A DNA stretch of 58,984 nucleotides from the NCBI GenBank assembly GCA_022361395.1, contig JAKSAX010000150.1, positions 1-58,984 of the forward strand, given 5' to 3'. Within the stretch, counting starts at the first letter, position 1. Every line of letters starts with the position of its first letter. Of the stretch, positions 33,699-44,410 are shown one piece after another. The DNA is from Desulfobacterales bacterium (GTDB taxonomy: Bacteria > Desulfobacterota > Desulfobacteria > Desulfobacterales > Desulfobacteraceae). The position numbers and the translations under genes are program-made. The notes below the pieces were generated by a model that was given only the letters and a program-made list of their open reading frames with translations, was not told where the DNA came from and did not search any database.

Positions 33699-33735
33699 GA
33701 GTATTGAGTTGGCTCGGATCTGCAACTCAATACTC
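33699..33735. repeat. 13-bp perfect hairpin behind hflC
   Basis: GAGTATTGAGTTG (33699-33711) and CAACTCAATACTC (33723-33735) pair perfectly around an 11-nt loop. No U-tract follows on either strand, so it may act as an mRNA 3'-end stabiliser or processing site more than a classical terminator. Confidence 0.6.
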
Positions 33736-33749
33736 CCCATATGGTCAAG

Positions 33750-33777
33750 AAAAAAAACCTTAGGTGAGCAGTCACCT
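33750..33777 (-). terminator. Terminator of the 31-codon basic gene
   Basis: On the minus strand AGGTGA (33777-33772) pairs with TCACCT (33767-33762) around CTGC; AAGG and eight T residues (33757-33750) follow. Confidence 0.75.
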
Positions 33778-33783
33778 TAACGC

Positions 33784-33879
33784 TTATTTTTTCTTTCTCT
33801 GATGTCTGGTCTTGGCAAGGAGTTTTCTGTGTTTATGCTTACGCATCTTTTTTCTTCTCTTTTTAATAACACTACCCAA
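33784..33879 (-). CDS. AURKAIP1/COX24-domain small basic protein (ribosomal bS22/Thx-like)
   Basis: This 31-codon gene is almost entirely Lys, Arg and His. It starts at TTG (33879-33877) with AGGAGG 8 nt upstream (33893-33888) and stops at TAA 33786-33784. It begins MGSVIKKRRKKMRKHKHRKL, the pattern of the short AURKAIP1/COX24 proteins that attach to the small ribosomal subunit. The strong Shine-Dalgarno, in-frame coding and own terminator support a real gene; it is too short for ordinary ORF callers. Confidence 0.85.
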   Translation of the reverse strand: MGSVIKKRRKKMRKHKHRKLLAKTRHQRKKK

Positions 33880-33991
33880 AAAAATCACCTCCTTTAAGTG
33901 TATTGAATTTTTCCTTAATTGCTAAACTATTACTATAGCATAAAATTTTATTAGATGTCCATTCTTTTATTCCCATGGAATCTGACTGGAA

Positions 33992-34507
33992 ATGAGTACT
34001 CTATTTAATAAGGAAGAGCTTGAAACCGTTGATAAGTCAGTTCTTCGTGCTGAAGAACTGGTCAACAATTATTTTAAACTCTCTCCGGGGCAATGGCTGA
34101 AAAACCGGTATGATATCAAAACGGCTGCAACCCTTGCACCCCATGAACGGGTGGAAGGTCCTTTTGCCCAGGTGCTTAAATATGAAGGCCGGAAAGCAGA
34201 TGCACCCCTGGGCTCTTCTTCTTTCAGTCTTTATCATGTTTGCCTTCAGGATCCGGCCATTCTTGATCTGGTTACAAGGAGACCTCAAATCAAGCTTGCC
34301 CCTTTTTTATTATACGTTCTGATTCATGAGCTTGTCCATGTGGTCAGGTTCTCACGGTTCGAGCACCGGTACGAGAATGTGTCCGAGGCGGATGTGACAC
34401 TGGAAGAAGAAAGGAAAGTCCATGGCCTGACCCATGAAATCATCTCTTCTGTAAGTGTTTCCGGTGTTTCGGAAGTACTTGATTTTTATCGGAAATGGTA
34501 TGGGTAG
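33992..34507 (+). CDS. Conserved-looking protein with an HExxH motif
   Basis: The 171-residue protein belongs to no family I recognise. HELVH at 112-116 sits in a hydrophobic helix (FLLYVLIHELVHVVRF) with FEH at 123-125 close by, which looks like a zincin metal site with a candidate third ligand at His125 or at His144/His148. No signal peptide. A small metalloprotease is possible; a structural zinc site is the alternative. It stands between a leftward tiny gene and the fmdB-groESL block. Confidence 0.75.
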   Translation: MSTLFNKEELETVDKSVLRAEELVNNYFKLSPGQWLKNRYDIKTAATLAPHERVEGPFAQVLKYEGRKADAPLGSSSFSLYHVCLQDPAILDLVTRRPQIKLAPFLLYVLIHELVHVVRFSRFEHRYENVSEADVTLEEERKVHGLTHEIISSVSVSGVSEVLDFYRKWYG

Positions 34508-34549
34508 GTCCGGGGTGTTTTGCAAAGGAAAATTTTTGGGGGGGCTGCC

Positions 34550-34577
34550 TTGACAAGGATGAAAGACTTATTATTTT
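34550..34577 (+). promoter_or_regulatory. Candidate promoter of the FmdB-type gene
   Basis: TTGACA (34550-34555), a 16-nt spacer and TATTTT (34572-34577), in an AT-rich stretch before the gene at 34626. Confidence 0.55.
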
Positions 34578-34625
34578 ATTTTTGATTTTTCAAGCACCAA
34601 TGCAAATAACGAAGGAAAAAAAGCA

Positions 34626-34904
34626 ATGCCAGTTTATGAATACCAATGTGAGGCGTGTGGACAAGTAGAGGAAGCATTTCAAAAAATTTCAGAGCCCCCT
34701 CTTGAGACCTGTTCCTCCTGCAAAGGTCATCTCAGAAAATTGATATCCCAGAGTTCATTCCATCTAAAGGGCTCCGGGTGGTATGTCACTGATTACGGCG
34801 GAGCAAAATCCGGTGCCAACAAAGGCAGCGGAAGCAGCGGATCCAAAGGAAAATCTGAAGGCAACTCAGCAAAGACAACTTCCAAATCCGGTGATTCAAA
34901 GTAA
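34626..34904 (+). CDS. FmdB-family zinc-ribbon protein
   Basis: The 92-residue protein starts MPVYEYQCEACG, with CxxC pairs at Cys8/11 and Cys29/32 forming a zinc ribbon. A Ser/Gly/Lys-rich disordered tail follows (about 60-92). FmdB proteins are putative transcription regulators of formamidase-type operons, but most are of unknown role. It lies 89 bp before groES. Confidence 0.9.
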   Translation: MPVYEYQCEACGQVEEAFQKISEPPLETCSSCKGHLRKLISQSSFHLKGSGWYVTDYGGAKSGANKGSGSSGSKGKSEGNSAKTTSKSGDSK

Positions 34905-34993
34905 AATTAACTCCTGCACCGGAAAACTTGGAATTAACTTAAAATTACTAAAATTTAACGAGCAAACATTAATACGTAAAGGAGAATTGTATC

Positions 34994-35281
34994 ATGAGTT
35001 TGAGACCATTGAGCGACAGAATTCTGGTTGAACGCGTAGAAGAAGATGAAAAAACCAAGGGCGGCATCATCATCCCTGATACTGCCAAGGAAAAACCTGC
35101 CGAAGGTAAGGTCGTTGCAACCGGAAACGGCCGCATGGGTGAAGACGGAAAACTGCTTCCCATGGATGTAAAAGTCGGAGACCGCGTGCTGTTCAGCAAG
35201 TACGGCGGTACTGATGTGAAAATCGACGGCATTGACTATCTGATCATGCGTCAGGATGATGTTCTCGGTGTAATCGACTAA
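34994..35281 (+). CDS. groES: Co-chaperonin GroES
   Basis: The 95-residue lid of the GroEL cage has the full family pattern: [20 protein letters not shown], the mobile loop [16 protein letters not shown] and the closing [17 protein letters not shown]. It has a good Shine-Dalgarno (AAAGGAG). No CIRCE element is visible in the upstream 89 bp, so HrcA control is not indicated. It is followed by groEL 73 bp later. Confidence 0.98.
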   Translation: MSLRPLSDRILVERVEEDEKTKGGIIIPDTAKEKPAEGKVVATGNGRMGEDGKLLPMDVKVGDRVLFSKYGGTDVKIDGIDYLIMRQDDVLGVID

Positions 35282-35348
35282 TCCTTTGTCGATCCGTTTG
35301 AAATCAGACTATAGAATTAAATCACTGCAAAGATATAAATGGAGATAA

Positions 35349-37004
<1,656 letters not shown>

Positions 37005-37044
37005 GCATGGTTTAATATGCGCGTCATTTCTTCATAAATGACAT

Positions 37045-37084
37045 AAAAAGCCCCTTTACCCCTGTGTAAAGGGGCTTTTTTATT
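37045..37084 (+). terminator. groESL terminator
   Basis: AGCCCCTTTAC (37049-37059) pairs with GTAAAGGGGCT (37066-37076) around a 6-nt loop, flanked by AAAA upstream and TTTTTATTTT downstream. Confidence 0.94.
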
Positions 37085-37090
37085 TTCACC

Positions 37091-37119
37091 TTGACTAAGA
37101 GAACCTGCTCATATACGTA
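37091..37119 (+). promoter_or_regulatory. Candidate tol operon promoter
   Basis: TTGACT (37091-37096), a 17-nt spacer and TACGTA (37114-37119), between the groEL terminator and tolQ. Confidence 0.4.
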
Positions 37120-37181
37120 GATTTATTGGATTTTATCTGATATGTTTCCTGTGGAAAATATTAAAGATTAAGAGAGGGGTT

Positions 37182-37886
37182 ATGACCGCGGAATCTGTAG
37201 GCCTATTGTACATGTTAAATGATGCAGGGCCAGTTGTAAAATTTGTTATGCTTTTGCTGCTGTTTTTTTCCATCATCTCATGGGCCATCATGTTTATAAA
37301 GTTCCGGTATATCCGGAGCGCTTACAAGGAATCCGCTGACTTTACTGAGGTGTTCTGGCAATGCAGGACCCTGGCAGATGCCTTTACAAAGGCCAAGGCC
37401 CTCCGCTCCAGTCCGGTGGCCAGGATTTTTATCACCGCCTATATGGAGGTGGCCCGGTCCGACAGTAAAGAGGGCCAGCCGACATTGAAAAGTGAGGCTT
37501 CTTATTTTCAGGCAATGGGCAGTGTGAAACGTACCCTGAGGCGCTCCATTAATGTGGAAGTCAGGCGGTTGACTCAATTGGTCCCCTTTCTGGCCACTGC
37601 CGGAAATACCGCGCCGTTTATCGGCCTGTTCGGCACAGTATGGGGCATCATGAATACCTTCCAAGGGATCGGGCTCAGTGGTTCAGCCAGCCTGGCCGTG
37701 GTTGCTCCCGGTATCTCGGAAGCCCTGGTGGCTACAGCTGCCGGCCTTGCCGTGGCCATCCCGGCTGTAATCGCTTATAACTATTTTACCGACCGGATCC
37801 GGGTTCTGGATTCGGAGCTTCAAAGCTTTTCCTCGGATCTGCTGAATATCATCGAACGCGATATCCAGAAAAAAATGGAGGCATAA
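37182..37886 (+). CDS. tolQ: TolQ (ExbB/TolQ family) proton channel
   Basis: The 234-residue inner-membrane protein has three membrane segments: about 18-40, then about 140-165 (LVPFLATAGNTAPFIGLFGT) and about 175-205 (VAPGISEALVATAAGLAVAI). It energises Tol-Pal with TolR. Its stop shares one base with the tolR start. The whole set TolQRAB-Pal-CpoB is present and in the usual order, so identity as TolQ, not ExbB, is well supported. Confidence 0.94.
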   Translation: MTAESVGLLYMLNDAGPVVKFVMLLLLFFSIISWAIMFIKFRYIRSAYKESADFTEVFWQCRTLADAFTKAKALRSSPVARIFITAYMEVARSDSKEGQPTLKSEASYFQAMGSVKRTLRRSINVEVRRLTQLVPFLATAGNTAPFIGLFGTVWGIMNTFQGIGLSGSASLAVVAPGISEALVATAAGLAVAIPAVIAYNYFTDRIRVLDSELQSFSSDLLNIIERDIQKKMEA

Positions 37887-38302
37887 TGCAGCTGGGATCC
37901 GGTAATGACCAATTGATGTCCGATATTAATGTAACCCCTTTTGTGGATGTGATGCTGGTTCTGTTGATCATCTTCATGGTTACCGCCCCCATGATGGTTC
38001 AGGGGGTTGATGTGGATCTTCCCACAGCAACATCCGAAGCCCTTCCTTCCTCTGAGGAAAACCTGATCGTGTCCATAGACAATGACCTTAAGGTCTATAT
38101 CAATGATCTTGAAGTCAGTGTGGCATTTTTATCGGAGAAACTGGATGCGGTCATGGAAAACCTTGATAAAAAAGAGGTCTACCTGAAGGCGGATAAAAAA
38201 GTGCCCTACGGGGTGGTGGTGAACGTCATGTCCCAGATTAAAAAGGCGGGCATTGAAAGTTTAGGCATGATAACGCTTCCGGACGATCAGGAGGCCGGCT
38301 GA
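37886..38302 (+). CDS. tolR: TolR (ExbD/TolR family)
   Basis: The 138-residue protein starts with DQLMSDINVTPFVDVMLVLL; the Asp in the membrane segment (FVDVMLVLLIIFMVTAP, about 17-37) is the proton-carrying residue. A periplasmic domain follows. It pairs with TolQ to form the proton-driven motor. Confidence 0.95.
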   Translation: MQLGSGNDQLMSDINVTPFVDVMLVLLIIFMVTAPMMVQGVDVDLPTATSEALPSSEENLIVSIDNDLKVYINDLEVSVAFLSEKLDAVMENLDKKEVYLKADKKVPYGVVVNVMSQIKKAGIESLGMITLPDDQEAG

Positions 38303-38311
38303 TCAAATAGA

Positions 38312-39247
38312 ATGGGTATCCGGTCTCAGATTCAAAATAGAAACAGATTTGTTTCTGACCCCAAAGGGCGAAGTGCAAGCCGTTTTGTCTGGGTTGTTTT
38401 TGCCTCTTGCCTGGCTCATATCCTCTTCTTTGCGGGGATTTTCTGGGTTCATGATTTCAATTTTCTGAAACCTGTGCCAAAGGTGGTCAGAGTGGACCTG
38501 GTCTCCTTTGTTCCAGGGCCGGTGGGAGGGCAATCCGATCCTGAACCGGCGCCTGCGCAGGCACCAGACCCCAGCGGCGCGGCCGTGAACCTGAATACAA
38601 CACCTGTATCTCCGACTGTTGAAAGTCAACCGGCGCCTGTTCCGTTATTGAAACCGGATCTCAGCCTGAAAACAAAGCCCAAGAACATCAAGGAATTGAT
38701 GGCGGCCAGGAAGGAGAAAGAAAAACCGGCGGAAAAAAAGAAAACCCAAAAGCTTAAGCCCAAGCCTAAAAAAGATCCGGAAAAGGAGCTGCAGAAGGCA
38801 AGAGAAGCCCTGGCCAAAAAAGTTGAAGATCAAAATCAGGAAAAGATCAACCAGGCGCTGCAGCGGATGCAGGCAGCCATCGCGGCTAAAGAAAAAGAGA
38901 CCAGTCAAGGGGTTGCCCAGGGGGGCGGTCAGGGCACCGGGATCGGCAAGCAGGGATCCAATCCCCTGGTCCTATATCAGATGGTGCTTAAATCAGCCAT
39001 TGAACAGAATTGGGTGTATAACGATGTTATGGCAGGGCTGAACCGGAGCCTTGAGGTCCGGATTTTAATAAAGATTCTCAAAAGCGGTGAGATCCGGGAT
39101 ATCAGTTATGAAACCAGGTCCGGGAATCAATACCTTGATGAATCTGCTAAAAAGGCTGTTCGGCGGGCAGGGCCTCTCCCGCCACTGCCTAAAGGGATGT
39201 CTTCCTATGATGTGGTGTTGGGATTTAACCCAAAAGGGCTTAAATAA
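38312..39247 (+). CDS. tolA: TolA-like / TonB C-terminal protein
   Basis: The 311-residue protein has one N-terminal membrane segment (about 27-48), then a long Pro/Lys/Glu/Ala-rich stalk (about 70-215) with KEKEKPAEKKKTQKLKPKPK, and a C-terminal TonB/TolA-type domain (about 220-311, with SLEVRILIKILKSGEIRDIS). It spans the periplasm and links TolQR to TolB/Pal. The position between tolR and tolB supports TolA. Confidence 0.9.
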   Translation: MGIRSQIQNRNRFVSDPKGRSASRFVWVVFASCLAHILFFAGIFWVHDFNFLKPVPKVVRVDLVSFVPGPVGGQSDPEPAPAQAPDPSGAAVNLNTTPVSPTVESQPAPVPLLKPDLSLKTKPKNIKELMAARKEKEKPAEKKKTQKLKPKPKKDPEKELQKAREALAKKVEDQNQEKINQALQRMQAAIAAKEKETSQGVAQGGGQGTGIGKQGSNPLVLYQMVLKSAIEQNWVYNDVMAGLNRSLEVRILIKILKSGEIRDISYETRSGNQYLDESAKKAVRRAGPLPPLPKGMSSYDVVLGFNPKGLK

Positions 39248-39286
39248 AATATACGCGGGTGCTGCAAAGAATTCAAAGAGGTTTAT

Positions 39287-40630
39287 ATGAATACTGCTTT
39301 ATGGAAAACGGGCGTGTTGGGTGTGATAATTACCTGCCTCTGTTTTTCCCAGGTAATGGGAAAAGAGTACGATTACATCAATATCAGTAATCCTTTCCTG
39401 AACAAAACCCCGGTGGCTGTGACACGGTTCAAGGCATTTTCAGGCCATGAAGCCGAGGTTCAGGACGGCATCCGGGCAGAGCAGATCCTTAAGGATGCCT
39501 TAAGTTTTACCGGCTATCTGAAGGTGATGAACCCCAATGCCTTTTTGTCTGATCCGGCGGAAACCGGAATCCAGCTGGGACAAATAAGCTTCAGGGACTG
39601 GACCGGGATCGGTGCGGAACTTTTGATCACAGGGGGGATTGAAGAGTCCCAGGGGCAGGTCCGATTAAAGCTTCGTCTCTTTGATACCTTTAATACAAAA
39701 CTGCTGGTCGGGAAAATTTACTCCGGTAAAAGCAATCAGATCCGCCAGATGATTCATATGTTCTGTTCGGAGATTTCCCATAAGCTTACCGGAAATTACG
39801 GTGTATTCAACAGCAAGATATCCTTTGTCTCCACAGTCAAGGGGAATAAGGAGATCTTTATCTGCGATTTTGACGGGTATAATCCAAAACAGATTACCCA
39901 TCACAAGAGTATTTCCCTTTCTCCCGTGCGATCCCATGACGGCAAGTGGATGGCCTATGTGTCCTATGCCAAAGGGAAACCGGATATCTTTATTAAAAAT
40001 ATCAAGGAAAACCGGGGCGCCATTGTAAATTATGATGGAATGAATATTGCTCCCGACTGGATGCCCGGGCAGTTAAAATTGGCGGCAACACTTAGTTTTT
40101 CCGGGAATCAGGAAATATATTTGTTGACCAGGAAGGGAGAAATTATTAAAAGGATTACCAAGAGCTGGGGGGTGAATGTTTCTCCGAAATTTTCACCTGA
40201 CGGGAAAAAAATTGCATTTACCTCAAGCAGGGGAGGGAATCCACAGATTTATGTGCAGGATCTGGCTTCAGGAGAGGTGAACCGGGTTACCTTTACCGGA
40301 AAGTATAACACCTCACCTGCCTGGTCCCCTGACGGAAGTAAAATTGCCTATGTGGGCATTGAGAAAAATAAAATCAATATATTTGTCATCAGCCTTGAGT
40401 CCGGGACCGGTGTCCCGGTGCAGCTGACAACGGACCAGGGGGATAATGAAGACCCGACATGGTCGCCTGACGGCAGCCTGATTGCATTCAAGTCAACCCG
40501 GGAGGGCGGCAGAGAAAGGCTTTATGTGATGACGGCGGCAGGAACGGATCAGCGGCGCCTGCTGACTTTAAAGGGTAAACAGAGTCAGCCCCATTGGTCG
40601 GGGTCAAGCAGTTCCCAGGCCACATACTAA
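39287..40630 (+). CDS. tolB: TolB periplasmic beta-propeller
   Basis: A signal peptide (about 1-25) precedes an N-terminal domain (about 30-165) and a beta-propeller with repeated SPDGKKIAFTSSRGGNPQIY-type blades (about 165-440). The length of 447 is slightly above the usual 430. It binds Pal and TolA during outer-membrane constriction. Confidence 0.96.
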   Translation: MNTALWKTGVLGVIITCLCFSQVMGKEYDYINISNPFLNKTPVAVTRFKAFSGHEAEVQDGIRAEQILKDALSFTGYLKVMNPNAFLSDPAETGIQLGQISFRDWTGIGAELLITGGIEESQGQVRLKLRLFDTFNTKLLVGKIYSGKSNQIRQMIHMFCSEISHKLTGNYGVFNSKISFVSTVKGNKEIFICDFDGYNPKQITHHKSISLSPVRSHDGKWMAYVSYAKGKPDIFIKNIKENRGAIVNYDGMNIAPDWMPGQLKLAATLSFSGNQEIYLLTRKGEIIKRITKSWGVNVSPKFSPDGKKIAFTSSRGGNPQIYVQDLASGEVNRVTFTGKYNTSPAWSPDGSKIAYVGIEKNKINIFVISLESGTGVPVQLTTDQGDNEDPTWSPDGSLIAFKSTREGGRERLYVMTAAGTDQRRLLTLKGKQSQPHWSGSSSSQATY

Positions 40631-40679
40631 ATTGAGTTAACGGAAATATACATAATTAATCACGATTAAAGGAGGCGTA

Positions 40680-41249
40680 ATGAAAAGAAATTTGTGGATG
40701 AATCTGATGATGGCCGTGCTGGTAATGGGACTTTTTATGACAGTTTCCTGTGCCCAGAAGACTGTGGTGTCAGATGCGACAACCGTTGAGGACCAGGCAA
40801 AAGCAGAAGCTGAAGCTGCCGAGAAAGCAAGGCTTGAAGCCGAGCGGATCAAACAGCAGGAGCTTGAAGAACAGATGGCCAGAGAAAAGGCAGCTAAAAT
40901 TGCTGCGGCTAAAAACCGGTTCGTCAACCAGAACATTCATTTTGATTTTGACAGTGCCGAGTTAAGTTCAATGGCTAAAATGCTGCTTAAGGAAAAAGCT
41001 GAATGGCTGGCCGCCAACCCCATGGTCAAAGTCACCATTGAGGGGCATTGTGACGAACGCGGTACAACGGATTATAACCTTGCCCTTGGTGAGCGCCGCG
41101 CCCAGGCCGCCAGAAACTACCTGGCTGACCTTGGTGTCTCTGCAGGCAGGCTTTCCATGGTGAGCTTTGGTGAGGAAAAGCCTCTTGACCCGGGGCAGAC
41201 CGAAGAGGCGTATCGTAAAAACAGGCGTGCGCAATTTGTGATCAAATAA
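40680..41249 (+). CDS. pal: Peptidoglycan-associated lipoprotein Pal
   Basis: A lipoprotein signal with lipobox TVSC (about residues 21-24) is followed by an Ala/Glu/Lys-rich helical stretch (about 40-75), unusually long for Pal, and an OmpA-like domain (about 80-189, with FDFDSAELSS and EGHCDERGTTDYNLALGERR). It anchors the outer membrane to peptidoglycan. Confidence 0.96.
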   Translation: MKRNLWMNLMMAVLVMGLFMTVSCAQKTVVSDATTVEDQAKAEAEAAEKARLEAERIKQQELEEQMAREKAAKIAAAKNRFVNQNIHFDFDSAELSSMAKMLLKEKAEWLAANPMVKVTIEGHCDERGTTDYNLALGERRAQAARNYLADLGVSAGRLSMVSFGEEKPLDPGQTEEAYRKNRRAQFVIK

Positions 41250-41274
41250 GCAGATCCCAAATCGACTTTACTTT

Positions 41275-41322
41275 ACTCCGCGTATGCCCGGGGCTTTCTA
41301 TACCGGGTGTGCGCGGAGTTTT
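41275..41322 (+). terminator. Hairpin between pal and cpoB
   Basis: ACTCCGCG (41275-41282) pairs with CGCGGAGT (41312-41319), with an inner CCCGG/CCGGG stem, and TTTAAT follows. The U-tract is short; it could attenuate rather than end tol transcription before cpoB. Confidence 0.55.
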
Positions 41323-41348
41323 AATCGTTTCCAGTACTGGAGTTTGAT

Positions 41349-42197
41349 ATGAGACGTATTCTTTTTTTTATGTGTATGGCCTTTCTGGTGACGGGGTGTG
41401 TGGCACCGGATCAATACAAGGTATTGGAGAACCGTGTGGCTGCCATTGAAAGGGAGAACAACCGTCAGGCTTCGGTTCAAAAGGATAATACAGCCGCTGC
41501 CCGGGACCTTGGAATGGTAAAAAAGGAACTGGCGGAATCATCAAAAACATCGCGGGAAAATTATGCTGAGGTCAAGTATGAGATCAAGCAGATCAAAGAG
41601 CAGTTTTACCGGATGGAAGGATTGATAGAGGAGGTGCGGCATAGTTTGGGAACCAGTGACCAGGCCCGCCAGGAGACCCTGGAAAAGCGGCTGGACCGGC
41701 TTGATAATGCCATCTCAAGGAACTTTGAGAAAGTTATTGCCCTTGAAAAATACATGGGATTTGAACCGTCGGAAACCCTGGCATCCGAAGAGGGGCAGAA
41801 ATCTGCAGTACCGGTTGCGGCAGACTCCGAACAGGCGCTCTATGACCTGGCAAAAAAGATGTTTGACCAGGGGGACAGGGAAAACGCAAGGATTCAGTTT
41901 GAAAATTTTATCAACAAGTATCCTGATTCAAAAAATGCGGACAATGCCCGGTTCTGGATTGCAGACAGCTATTATGCTGAAAAATGGTATGAAAAGGCTA
42001 TACTTGAATACCAGAAAGTCCTTGAGACTTACCCGGACTCGAATAAAACCGCTGCTGCCAGGCTAAAGCAGGGATATGCCTTTGCCGCCCTCGGGGAAAA
42101 GGCCAATGCCAGATTGATTTTAAAAGAGTTGATAAAACGGCATCCCGGCTCCAAAGAGGCCCAGTATGCAGCAGAGAAGCTTAAAGGGTTGAATTGA
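41349..42197 (+). CDS. cpoB: Tol-Pal system protein CpoB/YbgF (lipoprotein form)
   Basis: The 282-residue protein has a signal with lipobox VTGC (residues 14-17), so this version is a lipoprotein, unlike E. coli CpoB. An N-terminal coiled coil (about 25-125) precedes TPR repeats (about 155-280, with EQALYDLAKKMFDQGDRENA and FWIADSYYAEKWYEKAILEY). It coordinates outer-membrane constriction with PBP1B. Confidence 0.92.
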   Translation: MRRILFFMCMAFLVTGCVAPDQYKVLENRVAAIERENNRQASVQKDNTAAARDLGMVKKELAESSKTSRENYAEVKYEIKQIKEQFYRMEGLIEEVRHSLGTSDQARQETLEKRLDRLDNAISRNFEKVIALEKYMGFEPSETLASEEGQKSAVPVAADSEQALYDLAKKMFDQGDRENARIQFENFINKYPDSKNADNARFWIADSYYAEKWYEKAILEYQKVLETYPDSNKTAAARLKQGYAFAALGEKANARLILKELIKRHPGSKEAQYAAEKLKGLN

Positions 42198-42234
42198 CCC
42201 AACGTTGAAACGTTGAGGTTAAGCTTCTGTTTTC

Positions 42235-42717
42235 ATGATGAAGATCATCGGTATTGATCCCGGACTGGCAGGCACTGGTATCGGCGTGGTTCAGGGTCAG
42301 GGAATGGATATTGAGGAATATTCATTCGGTTCCATATCCACAGATGCCAAAGATGCCTTACCCACCAGATTGAATCTTATCTATTCCAAGGCCAATTCAT
42401 TTTTAGAGCAGCAGAGGCCTGACCTTGTTGTTATTGAGGATATTTACTCCCTTGAAAAATACCCCGGATCAGGTATTATGTTGGGGAAAGTCACCGGAGT
42501 GCTGCTGCTGGCGGCTTTCAACGCCGGCGCCACCATTAAGGAGGTGGCCGTCAGGGAGGTAAAAAAAATAATATCCGGGAACGGAAGTGCGGACAAGTAC
42601 CAGGTGGAGCGGTCCGTGCGCCACCTACTGAACCATGACGGGCCCATCAGGCCGTTTCACGCCTCTGATGCACTGGGGCTGGCATTAACCGGTTTATACA
42701 GATATGGAAAACAATAA
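42235..42717 (+). CDS. ruvC: Holliday-junction resolvase RuvC
   Basis: The 160-residue endonuclease has acidic catalytic residues in GIDPGLAGTG, VVIEDIYS and the C-terminal HASDALGLAL. The second Met (42238) is an equally possible start. Its last base overlaps the first of ruvA. Confidence 0.96.
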   Translation: MMKIIGIDPGLAGTGIGVVQGQGMDIEEYSFGSISTDAKDALPTRLNLIYSKANSFLEQQRPDLVVIEDIYSLEKYPGSGIMLGKVTGVLLLAAFNAGATIKEVAVREVKKIISGNGSADKYQVERSVRHLLNHDGPIRPFHASDALGLALTGLYRYGKQ

Positions 42718-43364
42718 TGATCGGATATATTAGGGGGACAATTCTTCGCCATGAGCCGGACGGTATTCTTCTGCTGGCCGGTCACATCGGGTATGAGATT
42801 CTTCTTGATCCTGTAACTCTGGCCCAGGCTGTTGCCGGGGCTGAAAACCAGGAACGGGAAGAAGACCAGGGGGAAATCTCTCTCTATATTTATTATCATG
42901 TCACTGAACGACAGCCAAAGCCGGTTCTCATAGGATTTCTGGCCCCTGAAGACAAAGAGTTCTTCCAGCTGTTTATTACTGTTTCCGCCATTGGCCCCAT
43001 GAAGGCGATTAAGGCATTGACCAAGCCGGTTTCAGAGGTAGCTTCGGCCATTGAGAATAAGGATGTGGCGTTTTTATCCCAATTGTCAGGCATTGGTAAA
43101 CGGACTGCTGAAAAGATCATCGCTACCCTCCGCGGAAAGGTTGTGGAATTTATAGGAACCGGAGGTGTGAACGAAGACGTACCCGTTGCCGCGGTTCCTG
43201 TTGAACGGGAGGGTATTTCAAGGCAGGTGGGTGACGTATTGGTTGAACAGCTCGGGCATTCCGCCGCTTCAGCCCAGCGTATGATAAAAGAGGCCTTTGA
43301 CCGGAATCCCTCCATCCGGACACCGGAGGATCTGTTTGATGAAATTTACCAGGAGAACCGTTAG
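42717..43364 (+). CDS. ruvA: Holliday-junction helicase subunit RuvA
   Basis: The 215-residue DNA-binding platform has an OB fold ([10 protein letters not shown] ... [15 protein letters not shown]), helix-hairpin-helix motifs ([16 protein letters not shown] and [13 protein letters not shown]) and a flexible C-terminal domain III (about 165-215). It assembles tetramers on the four-way junction for RuvB. Confidence 0.96.
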   Translation: MIGYIRGTILRHEPDGILLLAGHIGYEILLDPVTLAQAVAGAENQEREEDQGEISLYIYYHVTERQPKPVLIGFLAPEDKEFFQLFITVSAIGPMKAIKALTKPVSEVASAIENKDVAFLSQLSGIGKRTAEKIIATLRGKVVEFIGTGGVNEDVPVAAVPVEREGISRQVGDVLVEQLGHSAASAQRMIKEAFDRNPSIRTPEDLFDEIYQENR

Positions 43365-43366
43365 CC

Positions 43367-44398
43367 ATGGAGACGGATATCATATCCTTTTCATCGGACA
43401 GGAAAGGGGTGGTTTCAGAAAAGCAGAAACCGGAAGACGGATCCCCGGAGATTGTTTCCCTCCGTCCGACCCGTTTCAATGATTATGTGGGCCAGAAAGA
43501 GGCTGTTGAGACACTGAAAATTGCCATCCAGGCAGCAAAGCTGAGGGGAGAGCCCCTGGATCATATCCTGCTCCATGGTCCTCCCGGACTTGGGAAAACC
43601 ACGGTTTCCCATATTATTGCCAATGAAATGGGCAAAGAATTGACAATTACCTCAGGGCCGACCCTGGAAAAGGGGGGGGATCTGGTTGGGATTCTGACCC
43701 ACCTGGGTGAGGGTGATATCCTTTTTGTGGATGAAATTCATAGAATCCCCAAAGTGGTTGAGGAGTTTTTATACCCTGCCATGGAGGATTTTGCAGTTGA
43801 TTTCGTGTTTGACAAGGGGATTCATGCCAGGAGCCACCGCTACCGGCTAAAGCAATTTGTCCTGATCGGGGCAACCACACGGGTGGGATTGTTGTCTGCC
43901 CCCCTGCGTGACCGGTTCGGTATATTCAGGACCCTGGATTTTTATTCGGTTGAAGAGCTTGTGGTGATTATCAAACGTTCTGCCGCAATTTTAAACACCC
44001 ATATGTCCGATGACGGTGCAAGGGCACTGGCGTTAAGGTCAAGGGGAACCCCCAGGGTGGCAAACCGGCTCCTAAAGAGGGTGCGGGATTATGCCCAGGT
44101 AAAACACGAGGGCCGGGTTTCCTCTCAGGGGGTCAGGGAGGCGCTGGCGCTTGAAGGGATTGATAACCTGGGCCTGACCCGTTTGGACAGAAATTACCTT
44201 AAGACCATTATAGATTTTTATGGAGGCGGGCCTGTGGGGATAGAGGCGATTGCAGCCACCCTTCAGGAAGAAACAGATACGCTTGTGGATGTGGTAGAGC
44301 CCTTTTTATTGAAAATTGGCCTTGTCCTCCGGACCTCCAGTGGACGAAAAGCTTCCGAGCGGGCTTATCAGCATTTGAAGATGGACCCTAAAAGATAA
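43367..44398 (+). CDS. ruvB: Holliday-junction ATPase RuvB
   Basis: The 343-residue AAA+ motor has Walker [10 protein letters not shown], Walker B ([10 protein letters not shown]), sensor 1 ([19 protein letters not shown]) and a C-terminal winged helix. Length and order (ruvCAB) are normal. It starts 2 bp after ruvA. Confidence 0.97.
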   Translation: METDIISFSSDRKGVVSEKQKPEDGSPEIVSLRPTRFNDYVGQKEAVETLKIAIQAAKLRGEPLDHILLHGPPGLGKTTVSHIIANEMGKELTITSGPTLEKGGDLVGILTHLGEGDILFVDEIHRIPKVVEEFLYPAMEDFAVDFVFDKGIHARSHRYRLKQFVLIGATTRVGLLSAPLRDRFGIFRTLDFYSVEELVVIIKRSAAILNTHMSDDGARALALRSRGTPRVANRLLKRVRDYAQVKHEGRVSSQGVREALALEGIDNLGLTRLDRNYLKTIIDFYGGGPVGIEAIAATLQEETDTLVDVVEPFLLKIGLVLRTSSGRKASERAYQHLKMDPKR

Positions 44399-44410
44399 GT
44401 GTGTAAGTAG

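Noticed and set aside
34905-34993. CIRCE operator before groES
   Set aside because: TTAGCACTC-N9-GAGTGCTAA or a near match is not present.
37182-38302. ExbB/ExbD of a TonB system in place of TolQ/TolR
   Set aside because: The genes are followed directly by tolA-, tolB-, pal- and cpoB-type genes, so the Tol-Pal assignment is much better supported.
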